In this document: one piece after another, positions 1 through 7,351 of the stretch
Layout: each line of letters starts with the position of its first letter
How positions within the stretch are numbered: the first letter of the stretch is position 1
Program-made: the position numbers and the translations under genes
The notes under the pieces: generated by a model
Database searches by the model: none
Told to the model about the DNA's origin: nothing
What the model saw: the letters and a program-made list of their open reading frames with translations, nothing else
DNA from: an uncultured Arachnia sp.
GTDB taxonomy: Bacteria; Actinomycetota; Actinomycetes; Propionibacteriales; Propionibacteriaceae
Length of the DNA: 21,599 nucleotides
NCBI GenBank assembly: GCA_934636715.1
Contig: CAKUBE010000018.1
Span: 1 to 21,599 of the forward strand
Reading direction: 5' to 3'

Positions 1-752
1 CCTCGCGGCTGGCCGACCTGCACGACGACACCGCGCTCTGGGGCGGCGCGCGGAGCCTGGCGGGCGTCCGCGTGCTCCTGCCCCGGGCCGACGGCGCGCT
101 CGCCGAGGGCATCCGCGCCGCGGGGGCCGAGGTCGTCGCGCACCCGGTGCAGCGCAAGGTCCTGCTGCGCCCGGGCGGCGGGCTCGACGGCGCCGACTGG
201 GTGACCCTCACCTCCGCCACCACCCTCGACGCCCTCGACCAGCTGGGCCTGAGCATCCCCGAGACGGCCCGTGTGGCCGCCGTCGGCGCCGCCGCCGCCG
301 CGGCCGCCACCCGCCGCGGGATCCGCGTCGACCTCGTGCCCCAGGGCGAGGCCAGCGCCGCCGCGCTCGTGGCCGCCTTCCCGCGGGGCTCCGGCCGGGT
401 CGTCGCGCCCGGCTCCGCGCTCGCCAAGCCGACCCTCGCGCACGGCCTCTCCGCCAAGGGCTGGGACGTCGAGACGCTGCCCGTCTACACCGTCGTCCCG
501 CTGCGGGAGCTGCCCGACCGGCTCGGCGAGGAGTGGCGCGGCGGCCACTTCGACGTCGTGGTCGTCACCTCCGGGTCCGTCGGGCGCGCCGTCGGCGAGC
601 TCCTCGGCTACCGCAGGGGCATCCGCGTCGTCGCGTTCGGTGAGCCGTCCGCCGCCGCCCTCCGGGAGCTCGGCGTCGAGTCGGATGCCGTCGCCCCTAG
701 TCAGGACGCCGCCGGCGTCGTCGAAGCCATCGCCTCGTTGGGAGAGCCATGA
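1..752 (+). CDS. hemD: HemD-domain protein, 3' end (probable C-terminal half of a HemC-HemD fusion)
   Basis: The gene is truncated by the window edge. The frame is open from base 3, so the GTG at 72 need not be the start. The visible protein is a uroporphyrinogen-III synthase domain, which cyclises hydroxymethylbilane with inversion of ring D. It shows an N-terminal GVRVLLPRA strand, a VTLTSATTLDAL segment, the hinge-crossing PVYTVVPL tyrosine region, a VVVTSGSVGRAV loop and a C-terminal FGEPSAAALRELG helix. Upstream of the HemD domain the frame reads LADLHDDTALWGG. This closely resembles the linker LTEHHDDESMFIEWG of the HemC-HemD fusion at 3050-4726. I therefore infer that this too is the end of a HemC-HemD fusion rather than a free HemD; a CobA-HemD fusion is the alternative. 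Its stop overlaps the hemB start (ATGA, 749-752), so the two are translationally coupled. Confidence 0.85.
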   Translation, partial: SRLADLHDDTALWGGARSLAGVRVLLPRADGALAEGIRAAGAEVVAHPVQRKVLLRPGGGLDGADWVTLTSATTLDALDQLGLSIPETARVAAVGAAAAAAATRRGIRVDLVPQGEASAAALVAAFPRGSGRVVAPGSALAKPTLAHGLSAKGWDVETLPVYTVVPLRELPDRLGEEWRGGHFDVVVVTSGSVGRAVGELLGYRRGIRVVAFGEPSAAALRELGVESDAVAPSQDAAGVVEAIASLGEP

Positions 753-1701
753 CCGTCATCCGTCCGAGAAGGCTGCGCACCACGCCCGCTATGCGGCGGC
801 TCGTCCGCGAGGTCGAGGTGCGGCCGGCGCAGCTGGTGCTGCCGATGTTCGTCGCCGAGCGCTCCGGCGAGATCTCCTCCATGCCGGGCGTGCTCCGCCA
901 CGATCTCGACTCCGTCCGCGCCGCCGCGGAGGAGGCCGTCGCCGCGGGCGTGGGGGGCCTGATGCTCTTCGGCGTGCCGGACGACGCCGCCAAGGACGAG
1001 CGCGGCACGCAGGGGTGGGCCGAGGACGGCATCCTGCAGCGCGGTCTCGCCGCGGTGCGGAGCGCGGTCGGCGACAGCACGGTGGTCATGGCCGACACCT
1101 GCCTCGACGAGTTCACCAGCCACGGCCATTGCGGATTCCTCACCGACGATGGGCGCGTCGACAACGACGCGACCCTCGCCGCGTACGTCTCCATGGCCGT
1201 CGCGCAGGCCCGTGCCGGGGCGCACGTCGTCGCGCCGTCGGGGATGATGGACGGCCAGGTCGAGGCCATCCGCGCGGGGCTCGACGGCGAGGGCCTCGAG
1301 GACGTGGCGATCCTCGCCTACGCCGCGAAGTACGCCTCTGCCTTCTACGGGCCGTTCCGCGAGGCCGTCGCCAGCTCGCTCGACGGGGACCGCCGCACCT
1401 ATCAGCAGGACCCGGCCAACCGCCGCGAGGGCCTGCGTGAGGCCGAGCTGGACCTCGCCGAGGGCGCCGACATGGTCATGGTCAAGCCTGCCGGCTCCTA
1501 CCTGGACGTGCTGGCCGATGTCGCGGCCGTCTCGGACGTGCCGGTCGCCGCCTATCAGGTGTCGGGGGAGTACGCCATGATCTGCGCCGCGGCCGAGCGC
1601 GGCTGGATCGACCTGCGGGCGGCCGCGCAGGAGTCGGTGACCGCCATCGTGCGGGCCGGCGCCGACATCGTGTTGACCTATTGGGCGAAGGAGATGGCCG
1701 G

Positions 1702-1714
<13 letters not shown>
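749..1714 (+). CDS. hemB: Delta-aminolevulinic acid dehydratase (porphobilinogen synthase)
   Basis: This 321-residue protein has the usual length for HemB. It condenses two 5-aminolevulinates to porphobilinogen in the cytoplasm. Both Schiff-base lysines are present: K194 in [13 protein letters not shown] and K246 in [12 protein letters not shown]. The metal-site loop reads [14 protein letters not shown], with C118, D120 and C128. In the three-cysteine zinc enzymes the middle position is also cysteine, so this is a mixed Cys-Asp-Cys site. I recall the same arrangement in other actinobacterial HemB sequences. The ATG at 749 overlaps the upstream TGA. The 3' end overlaps hemL by 13 bases when hemL is started at its best ribosome site. 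The operon position between HemD-domain and hemL genes supports the call. Confidence 0.96.
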
Positions 1715-2997
<1,283 letters not shown>

Positions 2998-3049
2998 GAG
3001 ACTGGGGCGGGTCTTGGGGAAGACCTCCGTTTTCTGGGAAGGATCAAGG

Positions 3050-4726
3050 GTGAAGCTTCGACTGGGCACGCGAGGATCGGCATTGGCGTTGGCGCGCTCC
3101 GAGCAGGTGGCGGAGCTGTTGCGCAAGGCGGGTCACGAGGTGGAGATCGTGCACGTCTCCAAGACCTCCGGCGACAGCAGTCAGATGCCGGGCAGCGGCC
3201 CCGCGATCGGCACGTCGACGCGCGAGTTGCGCAAGGCGCTGCGCAAGGGCCACTGCGACGTCGTCATCCATTCCATGAAGGACATCCCGCTGGATGAGCC
3301 GCCTGGCGATCTCGTCATCCGCGCCATCCTGAAGCGCGGCGACCATCGCGACGCGCTCGCGACCCTTTCCGGGCTCCCGCTGGCCGCCCTGCCGCGAAAG
3401 TCGCGCGTAGGCGTGACGTCGCTGCGGCGCATGGCTCAGCTGCGGGCGCTGCGGCCGGACCTGACGTTCATCGAGGTCGGCGGCTCGGTGGAGGAGAGGC
3501 TGCGCCGCGTCGAACCCGGCGATCTCGACGCCGTCGTGCTGTCGGCGGTGACGCTGAAGGCGCTGGGCCTCGAGGACCGGATCGCCGAGTACCTGCCCAT
3601 CCTTCCCGCGCCCGGCCAGGGGGCGCTCGCGCTGGACTCCCGGGCCGACGACGCCGAGGTCGGCGCCGCGCTGGCAGAGCTCGACGACATCGAGACCCGC
3701 ATCTGCGTCGAGGCCGAGCGCGCGGTGCTGACCGGCCTGAACACCACCTATGTCGCACCCGTCGGCGCGCTCGCGTCGCGTCGCGGCATCCTCGGCCTGA
3801 AGGCCGGCGTGTACTCGGTGGACGGCACGAAGCGCGTCGTCCTGGAGATCGGCCTGCCGACGTCTCACCTGCACGCCCAGCGCACCGGGCACAACGTCGC
3901 GAAGGCGCTGCTGCAGCGCCGCGCCGAGCGCTTCTTCGCGCCCGAGATCCTGGCCGCGGTCGACCTCACCGAGCATCACGACGACGAGTCGATGTTCATC
4001 GAGTGGGGGAGCGACGACGACCGGATCCGCGTGCTCCTTCCGCGCCTCGAGGGCCAGCTGTCGCAGACGATGCGCCAGAACGGGCTGCGCGTGGACTGCG
4101 TGACCCTGCAGGAGGGCCGCCTGATCCCCGCGGACAACATCATGGCGGGCGCCGACTGGGTCGTGATTCCGTCGGGCCAGACGATGTGGGCGCTCCGTGA
4201 GCGCGGCTGGGACATCCCGGCCAGCGCGAAGATCGCCGCGATGGGTTCGATCACGCAGCAGATCGTGGAGGAGTCCGGGTACGCCGTCGCGCTGTGTCCC
4301 GACGGCACGGCCAGCTCGCTGCGCCTCGTCGACGAGTTCCCTCTCGCCGAGGGCGAGGTCCGCGTCGTGATCGTCGGCCCGGACCAGCTGTCCACCAAGC
4401 TGGAGGACGGCCTGCGCGCCAAGGGCTACACCGTCGACCGCTGCGAGATCTACACGATGGCCGACGTCGGCGACCTCGAGCCCGAGCTCCGCGAGAAGTG
4501 GGACGAGGGCGCCTGGGACGCGATCCTGCTCAGCCAGCCCTCGCTCGCCCACGCGTATGCGCACCTGCTCGGCCACCGCGACCACATCGCGGTCCTTGCC
4601 TGGGACGAGCAGACGGCCGACGCCCTGCAGGCCGAGGGCGTCCCGGTGTTCTCGACGGCGAAGACGAAGGACGTGTTCGGCGTCGCGGCCCTCGCCCGCG
4701 AACTGGCGAAGCACTACGACAAGTAA
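3050..4726 (+). CDS. HemC-HemD fusion: porphobilinogen-deaminase-like domain lacking the cofactor cysteine, plus HemD-like domain
   Basis: This 558-residue protein starts at GTG 3050 with GGAAGG (3037-3042) 7 bases upstream. Residues 1 to about 310 are a hydroxymethylbilane synthase domain and residues about 325-558 a uroporphyrinogen-III synthase-like domain. Retained HemC residues include LGTRGSALALA, HSMKD (D78), the RR pair in VTSLRRM (R126-R127) and APGQGALAL. The loop that should carry the dipyrromethane-binding cysteine (GGC.xPxG in most HemC) reads LNTTYVAPVGA, with Tyr234 at the cysteine position. The RGNVGTRL segment of E. coli HemC reads GGSVEERL here, losing the first arginine (Gly144) but keeping R150. 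The HemD half keeps the RIRVLLPR start and the IYTMADVGDL tyrosine (Y468), but its usual TS loop reads LLSQPS. It may be a diverged paralogue with a structural, regulatory or altered catalytic role, or a working enzyme with a different cofactor anchor. Confidence 0.85.
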   Translation: MKLRLGTRGSALALARSEQVAELLRKAGHEVEIVHVSKTSGDSSQMPGSGPAIGTSTRELRKALRKGHCDVVIHSMKDIPLDEPPGDLVIRAILKRGDHRDALATLSGLPLAALPRKSRVGVTSLRRMAQLRALRPDLTFIEVGGSVEERLRRVEPGDLDAVVLSAVTLKALGLEDRIAEYLPILPAPGQGALALDSRADDAEVGAALAELDDIETRICVEAERAVLTGLNTTYVAPVGALASRRGILGLKAGVYSVDGTKRVVLEIGLPTSHLHAQRTGHNVAKALLQRRAERFFAPEILAAVDLTEHHDDESMFIEWGSDDDRIRVLLPRLEGQLSQTMRQNGLRVDCVTLQEGRLIPADNIMAGADWVVIPSGQTMWALRERGWDIPASAKIAAMGSITQQIVEESGYAVALCPDGTASSLRLVDEFPLAEGEVRVVIVGPDQLSTKLEDGLRAKGYTVDRCEIYTMADVGDLEPELREKWDEGAWDAILLSQPSLAHAYAHLLGHRDHIAVLAWDEQTADALQAEGVPVFSTAKTKDVFGVAALARELAKHYDK

Positions 4727-4866
4727 CCACTGCTGGCCGAGCCACTCCCGCCGGTTGAGCCGGATCCGTGTCCCGCTGGTTGAGCCACTACCGCTGGTCC
4801 GTAGACGCTCTGCGTTTGCCCCTCGAAGGCAGGCGCGAAGCGTCGACACGAGCCGGTTGAGTATTG

Positions 4867-4916
4867 CCGCTGGTTGAGCCGGTCCCCGCGCGAAGCGCCG
4901 GACCGTGTCGAAACCA
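4867..4916 (+). repeat. Complete intergenic repeat unit, copy 1
   Basis: A 50-base unit runs from CCGCTGGTTGAGCC to GTGTCGAAACCA. Its interior contains GGTCC and GGACC arms around a GC-rich loop (CGCGCGAAGCGCC), so the unit can fold on itself. The neighbouring stretch 4834-4860 carries a partial copy with CGAAGCGTCGACACGAG. Confidence 0.75.
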
Positions 4917-4954
4917 ATGAGCTGTTGAGAGTCCATGGACTGGCGTCCGTCTCT

Positions 4955-5002
4955 TGGTTTCGACTCGGGCGCTCGTTCCTCGCGGCCCGGCTCAACCAGC
5001 GG
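4955..5002 (-). repeat. Complete intergenic repeat unit, copy 2 (inverted)
   Basis: The unit is in opposite orientation. It begins with the complement of the tail (TGGTTTCGAC) and ends with GGCTCAACCAGCGG, the exact complement of the 14-base head. The interior CGGGCGCTCGTTCCTCGCGG differs from the interior of the other copies, so heads and tails are conserved and the middle is variable. Confidence 0.75.
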
Positions 5003-5023
5003 TGGTTTCCCGCTGGTTGAGCC
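4989..5023. repeat. Perfect 14-bp inverted repeat formed by two abutting repeat heads
   Basis: GGCTCAACCAGCGG (4989-5002) and CCGCTGGTTGAGCC (5010-5023) are exact complements separated by TGGTTTC. This gives a hairpin or cruciform with a 14-bp stem and a 7-base loop at the junction of two oppositely oriented repeat units. Confidence 0.8.
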
Positions 5024-5099
5024 GACGCGTGACCGCTGACGGCCGATCCGGAGACGCCGGGTGTTTCGCTCTCAAGGGGCAGGTGCCGAGCGGTGGTTC

Positions 5100-5150
5100 C
5101 CGCTGGTTGAGCCGACGCGTGAGCGCTAGCGAACCGTCGTGTCGAAACCA
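5100..5150 (+). repeat. Complete intergenic repeat unit, copy 3
   Basis: A 51-base unit runs from CCGCTGGTTGAGCC to GTGTCGAAACCA. Its head is followed by GACGCGTGAGCGCTAGCG. The headed fragment at 5010-5031 shares the GACGCGTGA continuation, so these two copies are closest to each other. Confidence 0.75.
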
Positions 5151-5207
5151 ATGGACCGGCACCCGGTTCGAGGACGCGCACCGCGGAACCCCTTGTCATC
5201 CTGGATT

Positions 5208-5236
5208 TTCCAACCAGGGCGAGGATGCGCTAAAGT
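5208..5236 (+). promoter_or_regulatory. Candidate tRNA promoter
   Basis: TTCCAA at 5208-5213, 17 bases, then TAAAGT at 5231-5236. The -10 fits the TANNNT pattern and the -35 is weak. Transcription would start about 45 bases before the mature tRNA. Confidence 0.4.
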
Positions 5237-5286
5237 TCTTCGAGTCGCCGCGAGGCGGCAGGAACGCCGAGAGGTGGTCCACACCT

Positions 5287-5359
5287 GGGGCTATGGCGCA
5301 GTTGGTAGCGCGCTTCCATGGCATGGAAGAGGCCAGGGGTTCGAATCCCCTTAGCTCCA
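5287..5359 (+). tRNA. tRNA-Ala (anticodon GGC)
   Basis: A 73-base cloverleaf. Acceptor arms GGGGCTA (5287-5293) and TAGCTCC (5352-5358) pair with one G-T wobble. The D arm is GCGC...GCGC with AGTTGGTA in its loop. The anticodon stem CTTCC/GGAAG encloses ATGGCAT, placing anticodon GGC at 5320-5322, which reads the alanine codon GCC. The T arm is AGGGG-TTCGAAT-CCCCT (5335-5351). The discriminator is A5359 and the CCA end is not encoded. A strong terminator follows 7 bases later. Confidence 0.97.
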
Positions 5360-5366
5360 CAGGCGT

Positions 5367-5403
5367 AAAATCCCTAGTCAACCGCTGGTTGGCTAGGGAT
5401 TTT
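5367..5403 (+). terminator. Rho-independent terminator after tRNA-Ala
   Basis: AAAATCCCTAG (5367-5377) pairs with CTAGGGATTTT (5393-5403). The pairing continues through CAACC/GGTTG to a three-base GCT loop, giving about 17 stacked pairs with one T-G wobble. The right arm ends in TTTT, followed by CTGTT. The apex contains CCGCTGGTTG, the first ten bases of the intergenic repeat head found upstream. Confidence 0.85.
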
Positions 5404-5495
5404 CTGTTCCCCATCAGCACGTGTCACCTCGACCTGTCGCCGACACCCGAGGAGAGGTGTACTGGCAGTTCCTTCTTTGCCGCAGGTCACGGACC

Positions 5496-5501
5496 TAGCG
5501 T
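5496..5501 (+). promoter_or_regulatory. -10 box for the aldo/keto reductase, leaderless-type spacing
   Basis: TAGCGT matches TANNNT and lies 7 bases before the ATG at 5509. A weak -35 candidate TTCTTT (5473-5478) is 17 bases upstream. The spacing would place the transcript start at or next to the start codon. Confidence 0.45.
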
Positions 5502-5508
5502 GGAGACC

Positions 5509-6390
5509 ATGAGCATGTATGTGACCTTGAACAGCGGTGTCGTGATGCCCGCGTTGGGCTTCGGTGTCTTTCAGACCCCGCCCGAGCAGACTGTCGCTTC
5601 CGTTGTCGAGGCGTTGCGGGTGGGTTACCGGCTGATCGACACTGCGGCGTCGTACTTCAACGAGCGCGAGGTCGGCGAGGGCATCCGCCAGTCGGGTCTG
5701 GACCGCTCTGAGGTGTTCATCGAGACGAAGTTGTGGATCAGCGACTACGGGTACGACCAGGCGCTGCACGCGTTCGACAAGTCCGCCGGGAAGCTCGGCG
5801 TCGATGCCATCGATCTGCTGTTGTTGCATCAGCCGCTGCCTACCGACTTCGACAAGACCGTCGGCGCATACAAGGCGCTGGAGACCCTGCTCTCCGACGG
5901 CCGGGTGCGGGCGATCGGCGTCTCGAACTTCATGCCCGACGTGCTGGCTCGCCTCCTCGATCAGACAGGCGTGGTTCCTGCGGTGAATCAGGTCGAGGTA
6001 CATCCCTACTTTTCCCAGCCGGACGTGCAGAGCGCCGACGCCGCCCACGGCATCTTGACTCAGGCGTGGTCGCCGATGGGCGGGATCACCAGCTACCGGG
6101 GTGATTCCAGCCGGTCGACGTTCAACGACCCGGTGATCGGAGAGATCGCCACGGTGCACGGGAAGACGCCGGCTCAGGTGATGCTGCGCTGGCATCTGCA
6201 GCAGGGCCGTTCCGCGATCCCGAAGTCGGTCAACCCCGAACGGATCGCGTCGAACTTCGACGTGTTCGGCTTCGATCTGTCTGCTGAAGAACTCTCGCAG
6301 ATCGATGCTCTGGATACCGGGGTTCGCGGCGGGCCGGAACCGGCTGCGGTGACGCTGGAGGCATTCCACCGCGACATCCCCGAGGCGTGA
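5509..6390 (+). CDS. Aldo/keto reductase (AKR5-like)
   Basis: This 293-residue NADPH-dependent carbonyl reductase has the standard family length. It begins with MSMYVTLNSGVVMPALGFGVFQ, the usual first strand. The catalytic tetrad is complete: D44 and Y49 in RLIDTAASYFNE, K74 in IETKLW and H107 in LLLLHQP. Further family motifs are GRVRAIGVSNF, NQVEVHPYF and the cofactor-binding IPKSVNPERIASNFDVF. The ATG at 5509 fits leaderless initiation from TAGCGT. The ATG at 5515 has GGAG (5502-5505) 9 bases upstream and is the alternative start. The gene stands alone between a terminator and the toxin-antitoxin pair. The substrate cannot be read from the sequence; the family is close to 2,5-diketo-D-gluconate reductases. 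Confidence 0.93.
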   Translation: MSMYVTLNSGVVMPALGFGVFQTPPEQTVASVVEALRVGYRLIDTAASYFNEREVGEGIRQSGLDRSEVFIETKLWISDYGYDQALHAFDKSAGKLGVDAIDLLLLHQPLPTDFDKTVGAYKALETLLSDGRVRAIGVSNFMPDVLARLLDQTGVVPAVNQVEVHPYFSQPDVQSADAAHGILTQAWSPMGGITSYRGDSSRSTFNDPVIGEIATVHGKTPAQVMLRWHLQQGRSAIPKSVNPERIASNFDVFGFDLSAEELSQIDALDTGVRGGPEPAAVTLEAFHRDIPEA

Positions 6391-6562
6391 CCTTCGGCAG
6401 CCTATGCCGCAGTCAGTCCCCGCACCCGAGACCACGTTCCGTTTCGACGCAATCGGCACCGCCCGTCACGACGGCGTCGCCCACGCCGTCGCGCTGTTCT
6501 CGCCGATCCATCCCACGCGCAGCGGCCGCGCGGGCCTCGCCGCCCGGAGCAGCGCTGTACTA
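6391..6562. other. Intergenic region with a possible ApbE-like remnant
   Basis: No intact gene is visible. From 6404 one frame reads MPQSVPAPETTFRFDAIGTA. This resembles the start of the ApbE (FAD:protein FMN transferase) catalytic domain, but the following residues do not continue that family. It could be a short relic or chance. Confidence 0.25.
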
Positions 6563-6829
6563 CTAGTCATCGTAGATCGAACGGCGGTGACCGACGTCGA
6601 GAGCAACGATGACCAGCTCGCCACGCTGAATGTCGAGCAGGACGCGGTAGTCGCCGACTCGGAGCTGCCAAAGGCCGGCCAGAGGACCCGTGAGGCCCTT
6701 ACAGCGGTCCTGGGGGTCATCGAGGTCGACCAGGCCGTAGAGCTTCACCAGGATGCGCCGAGCGACCTGCTTGTCGAGCTTGCGTAACGAGTGCTCAAAG
6801 TCGTCGGCGAGCCGTACCACCCACGCCAT
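6563..6829 (-). CDS. relE: RelE/ParE-family toxin
   Basis: This 88-residue protein begins MAWVVRLADDFEHSLRKLDKQVARRIL and continues through CKGLTGPLAGLWQLRVGDYRVLLDI to a C-terminal LVIVALDVGHRRSIYDD. That is the RelE pattern: an N-terminal helix with KLDKQV, the LxGxLxGLWRxRVGDYRV core, and a final VGHRxxIYD with basic and tyrosine residues used in ribosome-dependent mRNA cleavage. It is the second gene of a two-gene unit: its ATG overlaps the antitoxin TGA by one base (TGATGG at 6831-6826, read on the minus strand). It is predicted to be neutralised by direct binding of the antitoxin C-terminus. Confidence 0.93.
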   Translation of the reverse strand: MAWVVRLADDFEHSLRKLDKQVARRILVKLYGLVDLDDPQDRCKGLTGPLAGLWQLRVGDYRVLLDIQRGELVIVALDVGHRRSIYDD

Positions 6830-7098
6830 CAGACGTCGTCACGAGCTTCGGCGCGCAGCTCATCGGGATCGAAGCCCAGCTCTCGCGCGGCGTCGTCGAG
6901 GGCCAGGGTTCCCTCGGCGCCCCGACGGATGGCCTCGGCACGTGCAGCCACGGCGTAGGCCCACTCCAGTTCGTCGAGGTGCTCCAGCACGGCCTCGCGC
7001 ACGTAGAACGCGGTGGGTCGACCCGTGGTCTCGCTGAGCGCGTCAAGGCGCCCCTTGATGTCGTCGGGTAGACGGACACTCACCACACTTGTAGACAT
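6829..7098 (-). CDS. relB: Ribbon-helix-helix antitoxin (RelB-type partner of RelE)
   Basis: This 89-residue protein starts at ATG 7098. Its N-terminus, STSVVSVRLPDDIKGRLDALSETTGRPTAFYVREAV, is a ribbon-helix-helix DNA-binding domain with the alternating VSVRL strand and the TGRPTAFYVREAV helix. Residues about 60-89 (ALDDAARELGFDPDELRAEARDDV) are acidic and probably wrap the toxin. A longer reading from ATG 7122 adds MMARDDVY and is less likely, because the family normally begins just before the strand. A near-perfect palindrome overlaps the start codon, fitting autoregulation by the toxin-antitoxin complex. The gene directly precedes the toxin with a one-base overlap. Confidence 0.9.
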   Translation of the reverse strand: MSTSVVSVRLPDDIKGRLDALSETTGRPTAFYVREAVLEHLDELEWAYAVAARAEAIRRGAEGTLALDDAARELGFDPDELRAEARDDV

Positions 7099-7105
7099 GT
7101 AAACA
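7090..7105. promoter_or_regulatory. Candidate autoregulatory operator of the toxin-antitoxin unit
   Basis: The 16-base sequence TGTAGACATGTAAACA has the symmetric form TGTnnACATGTnnACA, with all 12 outer and central bases matching. It spans the antitoxin start codon at 7098. A ribbon-helix-helix dimer of dimers would suit such a site. Confidence 0.5.
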
Positions 7106-7351
7106 TCATCCCTCGCCATCACCGGATAGACAAGCCATCAGTTTGTCGGCGGCGTCGAGGTCAGTCCTCCGAGCTCTCGAGAGCTGGCGCCCAGGCCCAG
7201 ACGCATTGCGGCGGCCGTCGGCATCGAGCCACTCGACAAGGATCGCCCGATCGGTCCAGGCGATCGCCGTTGCCTCGGCGCGTAGCGGCGTCTCTGGGGC
7301 CGTCTCTATTCGGGCTCGACGGGGAACGCCAGACAGGACAGCTCCCCCCAA
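7106..7351 (-). CDS. Hypothetical small protein (doubtful)
   Basis: An 81-codon frame from a TTG at 7351 overlaps the 3' end of the preceding lipoprotein gene by 46 bases. It ends 8 bases before the antitoxin start. The middle, ETPLRAEATAIAWTDRAILVEWLDADGRRN, looks like a genuine small beta-rich domain. Its codons prefer G or C at the third position until about residue 55, after which the preference weakens. There is no convincing ribosome site and no ATG or GTG start. It may be a real short gene with an unrecognised start, a decayed remnant, or non-coding leader of the toxin-antitoxin unit. I assign no function. Confidence 0.3.
   Translation of the reverse strand: MGGAVLSGVPRRARIETAPETPLRAEATAIAWTDRAILVEWLDADGRRNASGPGRQLSRARRTDLDAADKLMACLSGDGEG

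Larger units (their letters stand above)
4727..5286. repeat. Gene-free repeat cluster (CCGCTGGTTGAGCC ... GTGTCGAAACCA family)
   Basis: I see no gene in this 560-base stretch. It holds several copies and fragments of one intergenic repeat. The head CCGCTGGTTGAGCC occurs at 4773-4786, 4867-4880, 5010-5023 and 5100-5113, and inverted at 4989-5002. A shortened head, CCGGTTGAGCC, is at 4751-4761 and a truncated CCGCTGGT at 4791-4798. The tail GTGTCGAAACCA occurs at 4905-4916 and 5139-5150, and inverted (with one change) at 4955-4964. Complete head-to-tail units are annotated separately. From memory, repeats of this type are scattered between genes in Tessaracoccus-like and other actinobacterial genomes. 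The last 130 bases hold the tRNA promoter. Confidence 0.85.

Noticed and set aside
3044..4936. Long open frame on the minus strand across the HemC-HemD fusion
   Set aside because: It mirrors the plus-strand gene, reads as a His/Arg/Gly-rich low-complexity product and has no family motifs. GC-rich antisense frames of this kind occur opposite most genes here.
4727..5286. CRISPR array
   Set aside because: The repeats are in mixed orientation, imperfect and irregularly spaced, and no cas gene is present.
4954..5508. In-frame extension of the aldo/keto reductase through the tRNA gene and repeats
   Set aside because: It would translate repeats, a tRNA and a terminator. The family N-terminus begins at the ATG at 5509 or 5515.
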